Below are positions 12,151 through 22,509 of a stretch of 64,000 nt of DNA, one piece after another. Source of the DNA: Gigaspora rosea (lineage: Eukaryota > Glomeromycota > Glomeromycetes > Diversisporales > Gigasporaceae); contig QKWP01001685.1 in assembly GCA_003550325.1 (NCBI GenBank), forward strand, positions 51,383 through 115,382, written 5' to 3'. A model generated the notes under the pieces. It did not search any database, was not told the DNA's origin, and saw only the letters and a list, made by a program, of their open reading frames with translations. The translations under genes and the position numbers were made by a program. The stretch's first letter is position 1; the number at the start of each line of letters is the position of its first letter.

Positions 12151-12284
12151 TACTAACTGCACTCTTAGAACTAGTTTATTCTTAGTGGGAATCTTGGTAG
12201 AGCGTTTTCCTGTCCCACACAGGTATCACCTGCACTTTAGTAATGTACACATTCACCAAGGCGAACATTTGTAGTCAGGGGTTA

Positions 12285-12478
12285 CAGGACCCCGAAGAAC
12301 TTTGATACAACGCAGATGATTCTAAAAAAGGAAATTTTGCATAGAAATTTATCAAACATTGCATTTTTATATGGTAAATTTTCAAATTTTGCTCTATTTT
12401 ATATATCTATTTGGCTAAAATACTACTAAAATTATACAAATTCAGATCTGAATTGTATTAGAGTTCTTTGGGGTCCTG
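12285..12478. mobile_element. 194-bp CAGGACCCC miniature element
   Basis: Inverted ends CAGGACCCCGAAGAACTTTG and CAGGACCCCAAAGAACTCTA (reverse complement), flanked by a GGGTTA repeat. It is nested in the tRNA-headed element and related by its ends to 11970-12150. Confidence 0.8.
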
Positions 12479-13227
12479 GGGTTATCTGCAACCACTATTA
12501 TTACCTACTTCTGCTCTTGTAAAGTTCACATGGCCCTAGGACTACCCATTCTTCTTTTAGTTTCTTTCCCCAGAACTTTCTTTCTCCTAGTTGATTTCTA
12601 CTTTCAATTCGAGGACCTGAAAGGGTTGGTCTGCTCTAGCAAATCCAGGGACTTCTACCCCCTGGTACATAATTTCACAATACATGTCCTTTTCCTCTGG
12701 TATAACACTGATGGTCCAGTTGGTAGGGTCCGGCATAAACTCTTTTTGGCATAAGTCTGCTTCTGGTCAGTCTAAACTGGTCAGTCCTTGTCTGATTCCT
12801 GTTTGGGTACAGTCGAAAGTCAGCTACCTCTTTATTCGGGCTTTGCCAAGTATAGTTTTCTTTTGTCCTACAGTTCTGTGTATAAACACAGTGACTGCAC
12901 TCCCCAGGATCTATGTGGCATAGTTCTGTGCATAACACAGCACCAGAGCTCCCAATATGAGTTGGTATAATTCAAAAAACAGATTTGTACATCCGAGCTC
13001 AGAGTCCAGGTTACTGTAATGCAGGTAAATTTTTCAAAATCGTCTCCAGTGGGATTTAAACTCTGTACCTTTGTTACAACTACTTGGGGGTAACAACTAT
13101 CCAACTACACTATGTCACTACACCCTATTATATACTATACTTCTGTATTTAATATTTCAAACCTGTTTAATAAAATTTAAGCATTTTTTTTAGTTTAAGA
13201 ATTTCTATTTGTTGAAGTAACTATATA

Positions 13228-13389
13228 CAGTCAGCCCTTTCAGAACTGATTCTGTCAAAACTGATAACCTGCTAAAATTGGTTAAAAATCAATCCACCAG
13301 ATACCCATTCTATTAGTAATAACTGATAACCTTCCATTTCCAATACTAAAACTGTCCACCATGCATACCGGTTCTGTGAGGGCCGACTG
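13228..13389. mobile_element. pogo-like miniature element, 162 bp
   Basis: Ends CAGTCAGCCCTTTCAGAACT and CAGTCGGCCCTCACAGAACC (reverse complement), each bordered by TA (13226-13227, 13390-13391). The interior shares CTGATAACCT words with the element at 34981-35163, so the two are probably relatives. Confidence 0.85.
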
Positions 13390-13577
13390 TATTAGAATTC
13401 TCTATACAAGTGAGAGAATATGTCATACTGACTGATTTTACATAGTAATGTTATACAAGAATTTTATAGATACCTTTTAGTTAATACAAAGAAAACTCAT
13501 AAAACTCTCTAAATATTCAGCTTTCAAGCATTAGTAGAACTAAATTTGCTAAGTCATAATTTATAGCTTTTTTTTAA

Positions 13578-14369
13578 GGGTACTGCTATTTACACTATGG
13601 TTTTTGCTATTTGCACCATGGATTTTGTGTAAAAGTAGATTATCAATCAACTTTTTCTATTTGCACCATGGTAATATATGTTGCACTAATAAAAACTCAG
13701 CTTTTTTTGTAGATTAATAGTTATTTCGCGCCATTAATGTCATGTAACATTACACAAATCTTGTTTTGGTAATCTAGTAGGCCTGCTAACCTAATGTTAT
13801 AATGCGGGCCAACCCTAACCCTAGTTTTATAATTCAGGCCAACACCCTTACCCTAATTTTTTAAGGCCTTAAAAAATTAGGGTAAGTGCTGGCCCACATT
13901 ATAAAATTAGGGTTAGGGTTGGTCCGCATTATAAAATTAGGTTAACAGACCTACTAGATTAAGTAACCAAAATAAGACTTATGTGATGTTACATGACATT
14001 AATGGCACGAATATCTATTAATCTACAAAAAAAGGTGAGTTTTTATTGGTGCAACATGAATATTGCTCAAGGTTATACAAAATTGTGAAAATCTGGCCCG
14101 CATTATGTTAAGGCCTTAAAAAATTAGGGTAAGGGTTTGCCCGCATTCTAAATTTAGGGTTAGGGTTGGCCCGCATTAGATTAGGCTACCAAAAGAAGAT
14201 TTGTGTAATGTTACATGATATTAACGGCGCCAATAACTGTTAATCTACAAAAAATGGCGAGTTTTTATTGGTGCAACATATATTACCATGGTGCAAATAG
14301 AAAATGTTGATTGATGATCTACTGTTATACGAAATCCATAGTGCAAATAGCGTGTAAATAGCAGTACCC
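13578..14369. mobile_element. 792-bp fold-back transposon with 8-bp duplication
   Basis: Very long imperfect inverted repeats (~200 bp per arm) start GGGTACTGCTATTTACAC at each end and carry repeated CTATTTGCACCATGG words. A perfect 8-bp duplication TTTTTTAA flanks it (13570-13577, 14370-14377), which fits hAT-like transposition. The interior contains shorter inverted copies of CCCTAACCCTA / TTAGGGTTAGGG next to AAGGCCTTAAAAAATTAGGG. These telomere-like words belong to the element, not to a chromosome end. No open frame. Confidence 0.85.
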
Positions 14370-14429
14370 TTTTTTAATATTATTTAATTTTTTCTTTAAA
14401 TATTAAAAGACAAAAATAGTATACATCAG

Positions 14430-14760
14430 CAAAATAAATATATGAAATCTTTTGAAAGAAATTGCATGCTGAAATCTTTTGAAAGAATTGTGATCAATGT
14501 AAAATCTTTTGAAAGAACCGTAATCTTTCGAAAAATTTTAGCATGCATTTTTTTCAAAATATTTCAAAATATATTGCAAAATAATGCAAAATATATTGCA
14601 AAATATTGTGAAATAGGCCAAATAAAACAATGCAAATATCTATCTAATTATATTATTTTGACAGTCGCAGAAGGCAATATTTTGCATATTATTATGTATC
14701 TGCAGTTTTTTACAATATTTTGCAATATTTTGCATATTTTCAAAAATTTTTAAAATTTTC
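14430..14760. repeat. AAATCTTTTGAAAGAA repeats and GCAAAATATT palindromes
   Basis: Three tandem copies of AAATCTTTTGAAAGAA (14445-14520) are followed by GCAAAATATTGCAAAATATT words and their inverse near 14710-14735. This makes an open frame of about 100 codons that reads as low-complexity sequence rather than a protein. Confidence 0.6.
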
Positions 14761-14849
14761 GCATTTAAATTTTATATTTTTATTTATTATTATTTTTTTA
14801 TTTATTAATAATATTATATATTATATACATTATATTATATATTATATTT

Positions 14850-16931
14850 TAATAATTACTAGATCTGATAAGCCTGATGTTAAATTTTGTTTAACAAATT
14901 TTGCACTATATTGTTCCAGAGCTTCATCAAAAGCTAAATAATAGTTTTCTTTAGAAATATTTACTGAGCAACCTGCTTAAATAATTCATGTTGCTGTGGA
15001 TAGTGTATTACTAACTCCAAAAAGGTTACAACAGATGATGTATAAATATTTTTGCCAGTTGCAAGAAATAGTAGTGCAAATGCAGCTAAATTTTTTAATT
15101 GCATATCTGCATTATCTAAATGAATTCTTACACGATGACCTTTTTAATATCCAGCTAAACGGTAATATAAAAACCATACTTTTAAAATATTGTTACTACC
15201 TCTAAATATAGTTTTAGTATCTAATATATATTTTTATTATTTAAATTAAGACAAATCACTATTCCTACAGCAGCATGTATTAATTCTAGCACTTTACAAG
15301 TTGCATAATAGTCTACATTTTGTTCTAGCTTGTCAAGAAATCAGATACCAAGTTTTGCTACCATACTTTAAAGACCATATCCACTAAATGCTGTAATTAA
15401 AGCACTACACATAGCTTTTGATGTATGCCATTCCATTGTTCAAGAATAAACCTGCAAGTTAAATCTTTATTGATATATAATTTAGTTCTTGCAAAAATAT
15501 CTGTATTATATGCTAAATCAACTACATCTTGTTCAAGATCATTTAAATACATATCAATTGATTTAAATACAGCAGTATTGCTATAAGTTGCTAGTCCAGA
15601 TTCTAATATAACAATATTATTTAAATTTATTTAACATCCTGATTCTATTTTAGAAGTTATTTCTTTATTAATTTTTTTGTTTTTTTTCATGTTTATTTAC
15701 TAACTGTTCTATAATTTGATCAAAATTTTTATCCCATTTGGATATAAATTCTGATTGACCAAATAGATTTTCTTGATAATCTAAATTTTTTTGAGCAAGA
15801 GATGAAATATTAAATGGAAGATCAAACTGGAATACCATTCTTAAAGTAGTGTGTGCAAATTGTTGTGAGTATCATATATATTTCCATATTTAAAAACAAT
15901 ATTTTTAAAATTAATATTATCAATAACTACAATATTCCATATATTGGGATCTTTTATTAATATTGTTAATAAATTTGTTTTTTTAATATGCTCTTTTTTC
16001 AATTTTGTTTCATGTTTCCATGTATAAGATGTAATATGTACTGGATATAGAATTGCTTGCAAAGAAGATATTAACTTGGGCTTTTTGCACAAAGAAGCTA
16101 TAGTATAGGTAAGCTATATCTTCTATAAATAGAATGCTATTGTTAAAATAATAGATACAAGAAATAATGTATTTTTTTTATAGAACTTGTATTAAATTCT
16201 GATGATGCTTTATATGCAAATTGTCATGTAATATCATATATAATTCTATATTTAAAAACAATATTTTTAAAATCAATATTATCAATAACTACAACATTCT
16301 ATATATTGGGCCTTTTATTAATCAAGTTAATGAATTTGTTTTTTTAATATGCTCTTTTTCTAATTTTGTTTCATATTTCCATGTATAAGATGTAATATGT
16401 ACTGCACATAGAATTGCTTGCAAAGAAGATATTAACTTGGGCTTTTTGCACAAAGAAGCCATAGTATAGGTAAGCCATATCTTCTATGAACGGAATGCTA
16501 TTGTTAAAATAATAGATACAAGAAATGATGTAATCTTTTTTATAGGACTTGTTTTAAATTCTGATACTTTTCCACACTGTTTTTTTTTCTTTTCTCTTAC
16601 TGCATATTTTCGTTGCTAAATAGATTCAATTAATCTATCAAAAAAACTAGTAAGAGTTAAAGAAAAACTAGTTTAATGATAATAGATTTTCTAGTTTATC
16701 ACAGTTTTTTTCAATTTCATCATGTGAATTACATATTGATTCTCCTAGCATTTCTTCAAATTGTCTGCATTCTTCTACTTTTGTATATGTTTTATCTATA
16801 AATGAATAATTTTCAAGTTTATTTATTTTCATAGCTATTTTTACAAGCAATGGACTAGGTAAATTATGCTTTGTGTTAGTAGAGGATAAAGAACTTGAAT
16901 TTGAAGGCTCTAAAATTTCATTATATGCCAT
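14850..16931 (-). pseudogene. Degraded member of a high-copy Glomeromycotina protein family
   Basis: Reading 16931 to 14850 on the minus strand gives an N-terminal piece (87 codons, 16668-16931, with LPSPLLVKIAMKINKL and EECRQFEEMLGE), then frames with DNINFKNIVFKYGNIYD (15841-16092), FQFDLPFNISSLAQKNL, CKVLELIHAAVG, RIHLDNADMQLKNLAAFA and a near-C-terminal DEALE-like patch. Motif order and wording match uncharacterised multi-copy proteins I associate with Rhizophagus; this is from memory and unchecked. Stops, frameshifts and a 362-bp internal tandem duplication break it. Function unknown; the copy number of relatives suggests a mobile-element link, which is inference. Confidence 0.7.
15840..16565. 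repeat. 362-bp tandem duplication inside the pseudogene
   Basis: Two diverged copies (about 15840-16203 and 16204-16565) share TTTAAAAACAATATTTTTAAA, CAAAGAAGATATTAACTTGG and GCTTTTTGCACAAAGAAGC at a constant offset. The left copy still holds an 83-codon frame, while the right copy is full of stops, so the duplication predates much of the decay. Confidence 0.85.
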
Positions 16932-17400
16932 AATACTTTTTCCTTTCTGTCTTTATTTTGAGAATATTAAAGATTTGATAGCCAATTTGAAAAAAGTCTT
17001 AAGACATAGTTAGTATTATTATTATATAACTATTATTTAATCCTTTAACAAACTTCTTATTTTTGTTGCAACCAAATAATCATAAGTAAATCTTAATTAT
17101 TTTAATCTGTAATCCAATTTTTTCTGGGTCCTCAAGTCTAAAACAATAATAATCCATATTTTGATCTATAATCATAGTTTCTTCAAAATATTCAGATCCA
17201 GAACTATCAAAGTTACATTCAGATCTTCAAGTCTTGAATAATAACTGTCCATGGCTGATAGAAATTGATTATAAAAAATAGATTATTTAAGGAGCTTTGA
17301 TAGTAAGTATTTGTAACTAATAATTTGAGATAGTATAATTTTGGATAGAAGTCTAACAGGTATTTTATTTATAATAAATTTAACTAACTACTACAATAAA
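16932..17400. other. Upstream flank of the degraded gene; short coding-like patch
   Basis: Mostly AT-rich. On the minus strand, 17120-17230 reads openly with a YFEETMIIDQNMDYYCFRLE patch followed by more open sequence. It could be another piece of the neighbouring degraded family gene, but I cannot assign it. Confidence 0.3.
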
Positions 17401-17415
17401 TACTTTAAAAAAGCA

Positions 17416-17692
17416 CAGCTGTCCTATCTAGTTTAGTGCATCAAAAGTATATTAGGGGTAGGTCAAGGATAACCTGGGTTTATATAAGGAGATCATTTTC
17501 CTGTGTTTTTAATTTCTCTGTGTTTTGAATTTCTATGTATTTCAAATATAAACTAAAGTTCCAATTATATTATATAGTTGGAAACTTTACTTTGTATTTG
17601 CAATATAGAAAGATATTTTTTTTATACAAACCCAGATGATCTTTGATGTACTCCTAATGCACTTTCAATGCACTAAACAAGGTAAGCAGCTG
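17416..17692. mobile_element. 277-bp palindromic miniature element
   Basis: Inverted repeats of about 70 bp run inward from CAGCTG at each end and share GTTTAGTGCAT and CTGGGTTT. A 12-bp direct repeat TTTAAAAAAGCA lies just outside (17404-17415 and 17702-17713), with 9 extra bases on the right. It may be a target duplication of a MULE-type element. Confidence 0.75.
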
Positions 17693-17898
17693 TTAACATG
17701 TTTTAAAAAAGCATTTTAAACATAATTGAGAAAAAAGTTTCAGATAAGTTTTTAGAGGTCAAGAAGAAAGACTTTCAAAATGGCATTCTTGGAGTGATAT
17801 TTGAAAGATATACCTATCAAAGGCATTTCAAAAAATTCTTTTCATATATTTTAGACAAATTTGCTAGAATTTATGTATTGTAAATTTTTAATATGAGA

Positions 17899-17950
17899 GC
17901 ATGGGCGCTATTTAAAAATTGCGCCCCAAAACTAGAAATAACACCCATGC
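17899..17950. repeat. 52-bp GCATGGGCGYTATTT palindrome
   Basis: Ends GCATGGGCGCTATTT and AAATAACACCCATGC form a stem around a 22-bp centre. Similar GGGCGTTATTT palindromes occur at 49137-49200 and within 56562-56631 and its inverted copy near 58060-58130. This suggests a very small element family. Confidence 0.7.
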
Positions 17951-18049
17951 ATATTATACATCACTTTGGAGTTTATGTTAGTTCAAAATTGACATATATC
18001 ATTTAGGAATCAAACATATGTTATTCATGATTGGTATGGTTTATTCTTT

Positions 18050-18440
18050 ATTTTCATTAAATGAGAAAATGAAATAATCTATCAATAATTTTAGTAATTG
18101 CCTTGTAATACATATTTACAATGTCTAGTATTACTTTTACAACATGATCAGCCCTTAGTTTTGCAATTTGATCTAGTACAAATGCAATTGCTTTTGTTTT
18201 TTGCTTGTTCTGTTGAATTACTGAATTATTTTTAGTTGTACATAAATTTTTTTTGTTGTATCTAATTGTTCAAATATTACTGTGCCATAGTATTTCTTAA
18301 GGAGATAAAAATACAATGTGAAATAATATCAAGCACTAGATATTTTATAGTACCTAGTAATTCTAATTCATTTGTTGGATACTGTGTATAAAGCAATACC
18401 TTTAGCCATGTTCCTTTCTGGTTAGCATGTTCTATATCTT
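18050..18440 (-). pseudogene. Decayed coding remnant, unidentified
   Basis: The minus strand reads openly in two patches. One (about 18062-18200) contains AIAFVLDQIAKLRADHVVKV followed by ILDIVNMYYKAITKII; another (18300-18440) contains NELELLGTIKYLVLDI. A stop-containing stretch separates them. I do not recognise the protein. Composition and codon pattern look protein-like but no start can be chosen. Confidence 0.35.
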
Positions 18441-18985
18441 GATGAGTTCAATAAATTACAACATAAATTTTTGATAGAATAATTTTCAGATTTGATATTT
18501 CTCAATATTTCCAATTTAACTACCATAAATATATGAAAAACTCAATATACAAACTTTGAATTTTCATATGTACTTATAGGGTTTGCAAAAGTGTAAAAAA
18601 ATTAACGAATTATTTGAAGTCATTGAACGAAAAAAATAATTAATATTAAAATTTAATTTTTATTTTTTTCTATATTATATTCCGATGTATAATTTTAAAT
18701 ATGTACCAATTTGGAATCAAACATAATCATAAATTGACATTTTTAAAAATTTATGGTTTAGCTCAAATCAGAAAATGAAATGGGAGCTATCTGAAGATAA
18801 AAAAGCAAACTTTTTTTGAGGATTAGGTATAGAATTTAAAATAAAAATTTATGATCATAAAAGGATTCATTATTATATAAATAAAGGTTACAAATAAAAA
18901 TTATAAGTCACTAATTTTATAATATATATTTTTACAACTAAACTTTCACTAATCATCGTTTTATTATTTTATAAATAGATGCATA

Positions 18986-20288
18986 CAGTGGCCTACCATA
19001 TTATTATGAACACTTTTTGGGCGGCCATCGCTCAAAATTGGGTAAGTAAACACAGCAAAACTTCAGGCCACATGACTGGTCAATCTGACAGTAAACATAC
19101 TAAAATTTGGTACAATTTCATTAGATAGTGCTGAAGTTATGCAAAAGTTAGTACAAAGTACCATTTTCAGGTTTGTATGAAAATCGATTTTTGGAATTTT
19201 TTGAATTTTGTTTTTTTTTAAAAAAATTCACAAAAAATCGATTTTTTGCTCAAATCGGTTCAAATTTCACTCAAATGTAGTGTAACACCCAGGTCACGTT
19301 ATGCAATATAAAAAAACATATATCCATATGACCAATCGGCATAAAAAAACAAATCTGCACCTTAATTTTTTTTTCTCACAAAAAATGGGTGTGAAGAAAG
19401 ATTTAACAGAAAGACAGTGAGGAGCCATAATTTATGGACACCAAAGAGGTGATTCACTTCGTACAATAGCAGCTGTGGCTGGTTGTAGTAAAAGTTCTGT
19501 GGGAACGTCATAAAGCAGTACAGTGAGTCGAGCACAAAAATTCAAAAAAAAAGGACTGGTTGACCGAAAACTCTAACACCCTTGGATCTTAAAAAACCTT
19601 AAAGACTTAGTCACAAACGGCAACTGCTGTCTTAGCCTTACACAAATAACCAACCTATACAATTGTCAAAGCAAAAAACAATTTCTAAGAGTACCATGCG
19701 TCATGCTTTGCACAGTTTGGGCTTGTCCTCGTGTGTCGCCCTCAAAGCCTCTTATTATGGCTGAGAATATGGAAAAAGGTATAAATTGGCACTTGAACAT
19801 CAAGAGTGGTGTGTTATAGTTGGACGGAACCTATGTACATCTTTTTCTGGGTTCCCTGGCATGAACCAAATGAAAAATGGGAAATCAGTTGCATTAGTAA
19901 TCTCGTAGAGCCGGATGCTCTTGTTAATAAATCGTAGTATGAAACACCACCACAGACTGGTCGCCAGCATCCCAATCGGATTGATGCTTGTATAGAAACT
20001 GGGTGCAGACCTATCAAATATTAATATAATTTGTTTTTTTTTTATATAAAATTTTTTTTAAAAAAAAAAAAGAAAATATAAAATTTTTACTTTCGTACAA
20101 ATAAAAAAATCAAATTTTTAGAATTTTTTGCATAACTTTTGTGTGATGTAATAAAATTGTATAAAATTTTAGTATGTTGTACTGTTAGATCGATCAGTCA
20201 CACAATATAAATTTCGTGCTGCATTTGCTTACCCGATTTTGAGCGATGGCTGCCCAAAAAGTGTCCATAATAATATGGTAAGTCACTG
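18986..20288 (+). mobile_element. Tc1/mariner transposon, 1303 bp, inactive
   Basis: Inverted repeats of at least 70 bp start CAGTGGCCTACCATATTATT on the left and CAGTGACTTACCATATTATT on the right (reverse complement). TA flanks both sides (18984-18985, 20289-20290). The interior carries a degraded transposase reading frame on the plus strand. Arms remain about 85-90% alike by eye, so the copy is fairly old but not ancient. It sits in otherwise decayed sequence. Confidence 0.93.
19385..20025 (+). pseudogene. Tc1-like transposase, frameshifted and truncated
   Basis: From ATG at 19385 the frame reads MGVKKDLTERQ, then a stop, then AIIYGHQRGDSLRTIAAVAG, which is the helix-turn-helix of Tc1 transposases (paired-like DNA-binding region). 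After several frame changes come KPLIMAENMEK, an EHQEW patch, a DGTYVHLFLG-like patch around the first catalytic aspartate, and PNEKWEIS-like remains. A Tc1 transposase has about 340 residues with a DDE/D catalytic triad; here at least four frame disruptions are visible and the C-terminal third is missing. Activity is not possible from this copy. Confidence 0.9.
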
Positions 20289-20399
20289 TAGATATAAAAC
20301 ATATATAAAAGTAAATTATCTAACAAATCCAGAAAACTTTTTAAACTCTATCCATACTAGACTAATATTGTTACTTATTCCAGTAACGATTTTTAATTT

Positions 20400-20575
20400 T
20401 CTTTTTCAATGTCACTACCTTCTTCATTAGCAGGCATAATCGAATGTTCATATATTAACTATCCTTAAATTTATTTTGAGCTAATCTATTATGTGATGTC
20501 CCAATATCATTACCATTCTCATATTCTACAAATAATTCATCTTTCCCTTTCATTGTCAAAGATTTTCTTGTAAAG
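20400..20575 (-). pseudogene. Short open patch, possibly Snu114 N-terminus
   Basis: On the minus strand an ATG near 20555 opens a frame with MKGKDELFVEYENGNDIGTS, then about 12 more residues before a stop. The LYDEFGNYIGP-type start of Snu114 proteins is faintly similar to ELFVEYENGNDIGT. On this strand the patch lies downstream of the Snu114 middle exons at 20756-21227, so the order would be wrong for one gene. Low confidence; it may be unrelated. Confidence 0.25.
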
Positions 20576-20755
20576 ATGATTATTATCATTATTTATTTGT
20601 GATAATGAAATAGTAAGATGGATAGAATGAAGTACATATGTACGAATTTTGAATGTATAACAGGGAATTTATTAATATACTAGGTTGCTTGTTTGATTAA
20701 AATATATATATTTTTGACACTTCATATTAAAAAAGTAAAATAAAAATATAATTAC

Positions 20756-21227
20756 CTATATTCAAAAATCCAGACATCTGAAACTTCCTGTATAGTTATG
20801 ACCTCTTCATCGTCAATTGAATATCCTTTTCCAAGAACCTCATAGTCTGACCTTTTCTAACAAATCCACTTAGAATCCAACTGAACATATCAAATGAATC
20901 ATATAACTTTGTTATATAAATCACTAAAGGACTATTTGAATCACATTTATGTATGCCTTTTGCTACCACTGTATCCATCAGTCCAGTATATGTGTATTCT
21001 ATCTAGTAAAATATAAATATATATATATTTCTTTTATACTATATCAATTTATAACTTTTAATGCCAATTTTTAATAGTATTTTCTCCTGGTAATGGAATA
21101 TGTTGAATGACCATATTGGCAAATCCAATTGCTGGACCAAAGAATTGGTCTAGTACTATCCGAGTAGTAGTTTGACATCTAATTGAAAGTAAGAAGCCTT
21201 CAGATAGATATCTAGAGAAACTAAAGT
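20756..21227 (-). pseudogene. U5 snRNP GTPase Snu114 (EFTUD2) gene fragment
   Basis: Snu114 is the EF-2-like GTPase of the U5 spliceosomal particle. Two exons are recognisable on the minus strand. Exon A (about 21227-21065) encodes VLDQFFGPAIGFANMVIQHI followed by PLP. Exon B (21002-20756) encodes IEYTYTGLMD, CDSNSPLVIYITKLYDSFDM and ILSGFVRKGQ. These match in order the family stretch with KKFFGEFTGF, VQHIPSP, HTYTGG, CDPDGPLM and the start of domain II. A 1-bp frameshift near 20840 is followed by VLGKGYSIDDEE and DVWIFEYR in another frame. Acceptor TACTAG and donor GTAATT remain; the exon A donor has decayed. Only about 120 of ~970 residues are present. Confidence 0.85.
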
Positions 21228-21296
21228 CTATAGAAAATAAAAAAAAATAAACCTTTTATTAAACGTAGCATAATAGCTTTTGTGATAATAGTATAT

Positions 21297-21541
21297 GGGG
21301 TAAGTCAGTAGAAAAGTGGCAAATTTTTCTAAATAAAAGTTTTCTTGCTTTAAGCTTAAATATCTTAACAACTATTTTAATAAATTTAATAAATTTTTTT
21401 TTAATTTAATTCTATATAATTTCAAAATTAAAATAAAAAAATTTTTAGCAAATTTGATCAAATAGTTGTCAAGATATTTTAATTTAAAATTTAAAACAAT
21501 TTTACCAAAAATGATTTGTCCCTTTTCTACTGACTCACCTC
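21297..21541. mobile_element. ~245-bp miniature inverted-repeat element
   Basis: Ends GGGGTAAGTCAGTAGAAAAG and GAGGTGAGTCAGTAGAAAAG (reverse complement), with further inverted similarity inward (AAATATCTTAACAACTATTT versus AAATATCTTGACAACTATTT). It lies just upstream, on the minus strand, of the Snu114 exon remnants, where another Snu114 exon or intron would be expected. Borders and target duplication are not resolved. Confidence 0.7.
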
Positions 21542-21738
21542 ATAAGGTAATGGGACCTATTGTTAGAAATGACTCTATTGTTAAAAATCTTTTATTTTTG
21601 TCACAACATACTATAAAACACAAATTTTTTCAAACAATTTATATGAAATACAAATATATAAGTTAGAATATATCAAATTGTATAAAATTAACCATCTGTA
21701 TATCCATAGAACCATATTTACCACTCTAGTAACTTTTG

Positions 21739-22490
21739 AAGCAATTACAAAAGACAAATAGACTGATTTACAAATTTGATACAAGTTTTGATCTACTGAT
21801 CCGTTTTGGATGATTTTGCTACCAAAATGTTCATCTCAAAAAGACAATTCTAACAAGTACAAAATCGTTAAAATCTGATTACAGGATCCCAAGATCATCA
21901 AGACTTTGTACTATTTATTAGTAAATTATAGTAATTTAAAATTTACTAATAAAATAGTACAAAATTGTGATGAACTTGGGATCCTGTGATCAGGTTTTAA
22001 CGATTTTGGGCTTGTTAGAATCGTCTCATTGAGCTGAATATTTTGGTAGCAAAATTATCCAAAATGGATCAGTAGATCAAAACTTATTATCAAAATTTGT
22101 AAATTAGCTTATATAAAAAAAAGATAAAGTAAATATTAAATAACAAAAACTTTAAGAAATAAGAGCAAACAAAGAACAGAGAGTAGCAAAAAGAACAAAA
22201 AAAGAAAAAACAAAATATAAAAAATAATTTTATAAAAAAAATTTAAATTTCTTTAAAATAGTTATATTAGATTTCTAATAATCAAAGCCAATGGTTAAAT
22301 TTAACAAAATTTTACAAAGTTTTAAGCCTATTAGAAAAAATATTTTTTATATATGAATATAATACAATTTATATATTATTAAATAATAAATAGATAATAA
22401 ATTTTATATATAAAATTTTATAAAAATATATTAACGTTTAAAAAAATTTTAGATATAACAAAAAAAAGTTTCTAAGAATAGATGCTATTA
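21739..22490. repeat. Fold-back repeat family R, copy 2, uninterrupted
   Basis: Collinear with 6265-9890 but without its three insertions. Inverted-repeat arms span about 21739-21905 and 21965-22112 around an AT-rich loop; the A-rich middle and tail follow. It shows the empty target sites for the 1.69-kb transposon (near 22370) and the SINE (near 22400). Confidence 0.88.
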
Positions 22491-22509
22491 CCTTATATCA
22501 TTACCTAAG

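Larger units (their letters stand above)
11275..13130 (-). mobile_element. tRNA-headed SINE relative, broken by three insertions
   Basis: On the minus strand it starts near 13130 with a tRNA-like head (GGGTGTAGTGACATAG at the 5' end, B-box-like AGTTTAAATCC near 13050) and ends in an A-rich tail near 11275. Head, 3' region and tail align with the element at 9008-9705; the middle differs. A perfect 12-bp duplication TATACTATACTT flanks it (11263-11274, 13131-13142). Three smaller elements sit inside (11457-11870, 11970-12150, 12285-12478), leaving about 1.05 kb of its own. The overlapping frames at 12530-13104 have no recognisable product. Confidence 0.75.

Noticed and set aside
12530..13104. 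Gene cluster suggested by overlapping frames on both strands
   Set aside because: The frames overlap in all directions within the tRNA-headed element and reflect its lower AT content, not coding.
13795..14170. Telomere or interstitial telomere suggested by CCCTAACCCTA / TTAGGGTTAGGG
   Set aside because: The words are few, mirrored and fully contained in a fold-back transposon with an 8-bp target duplication.
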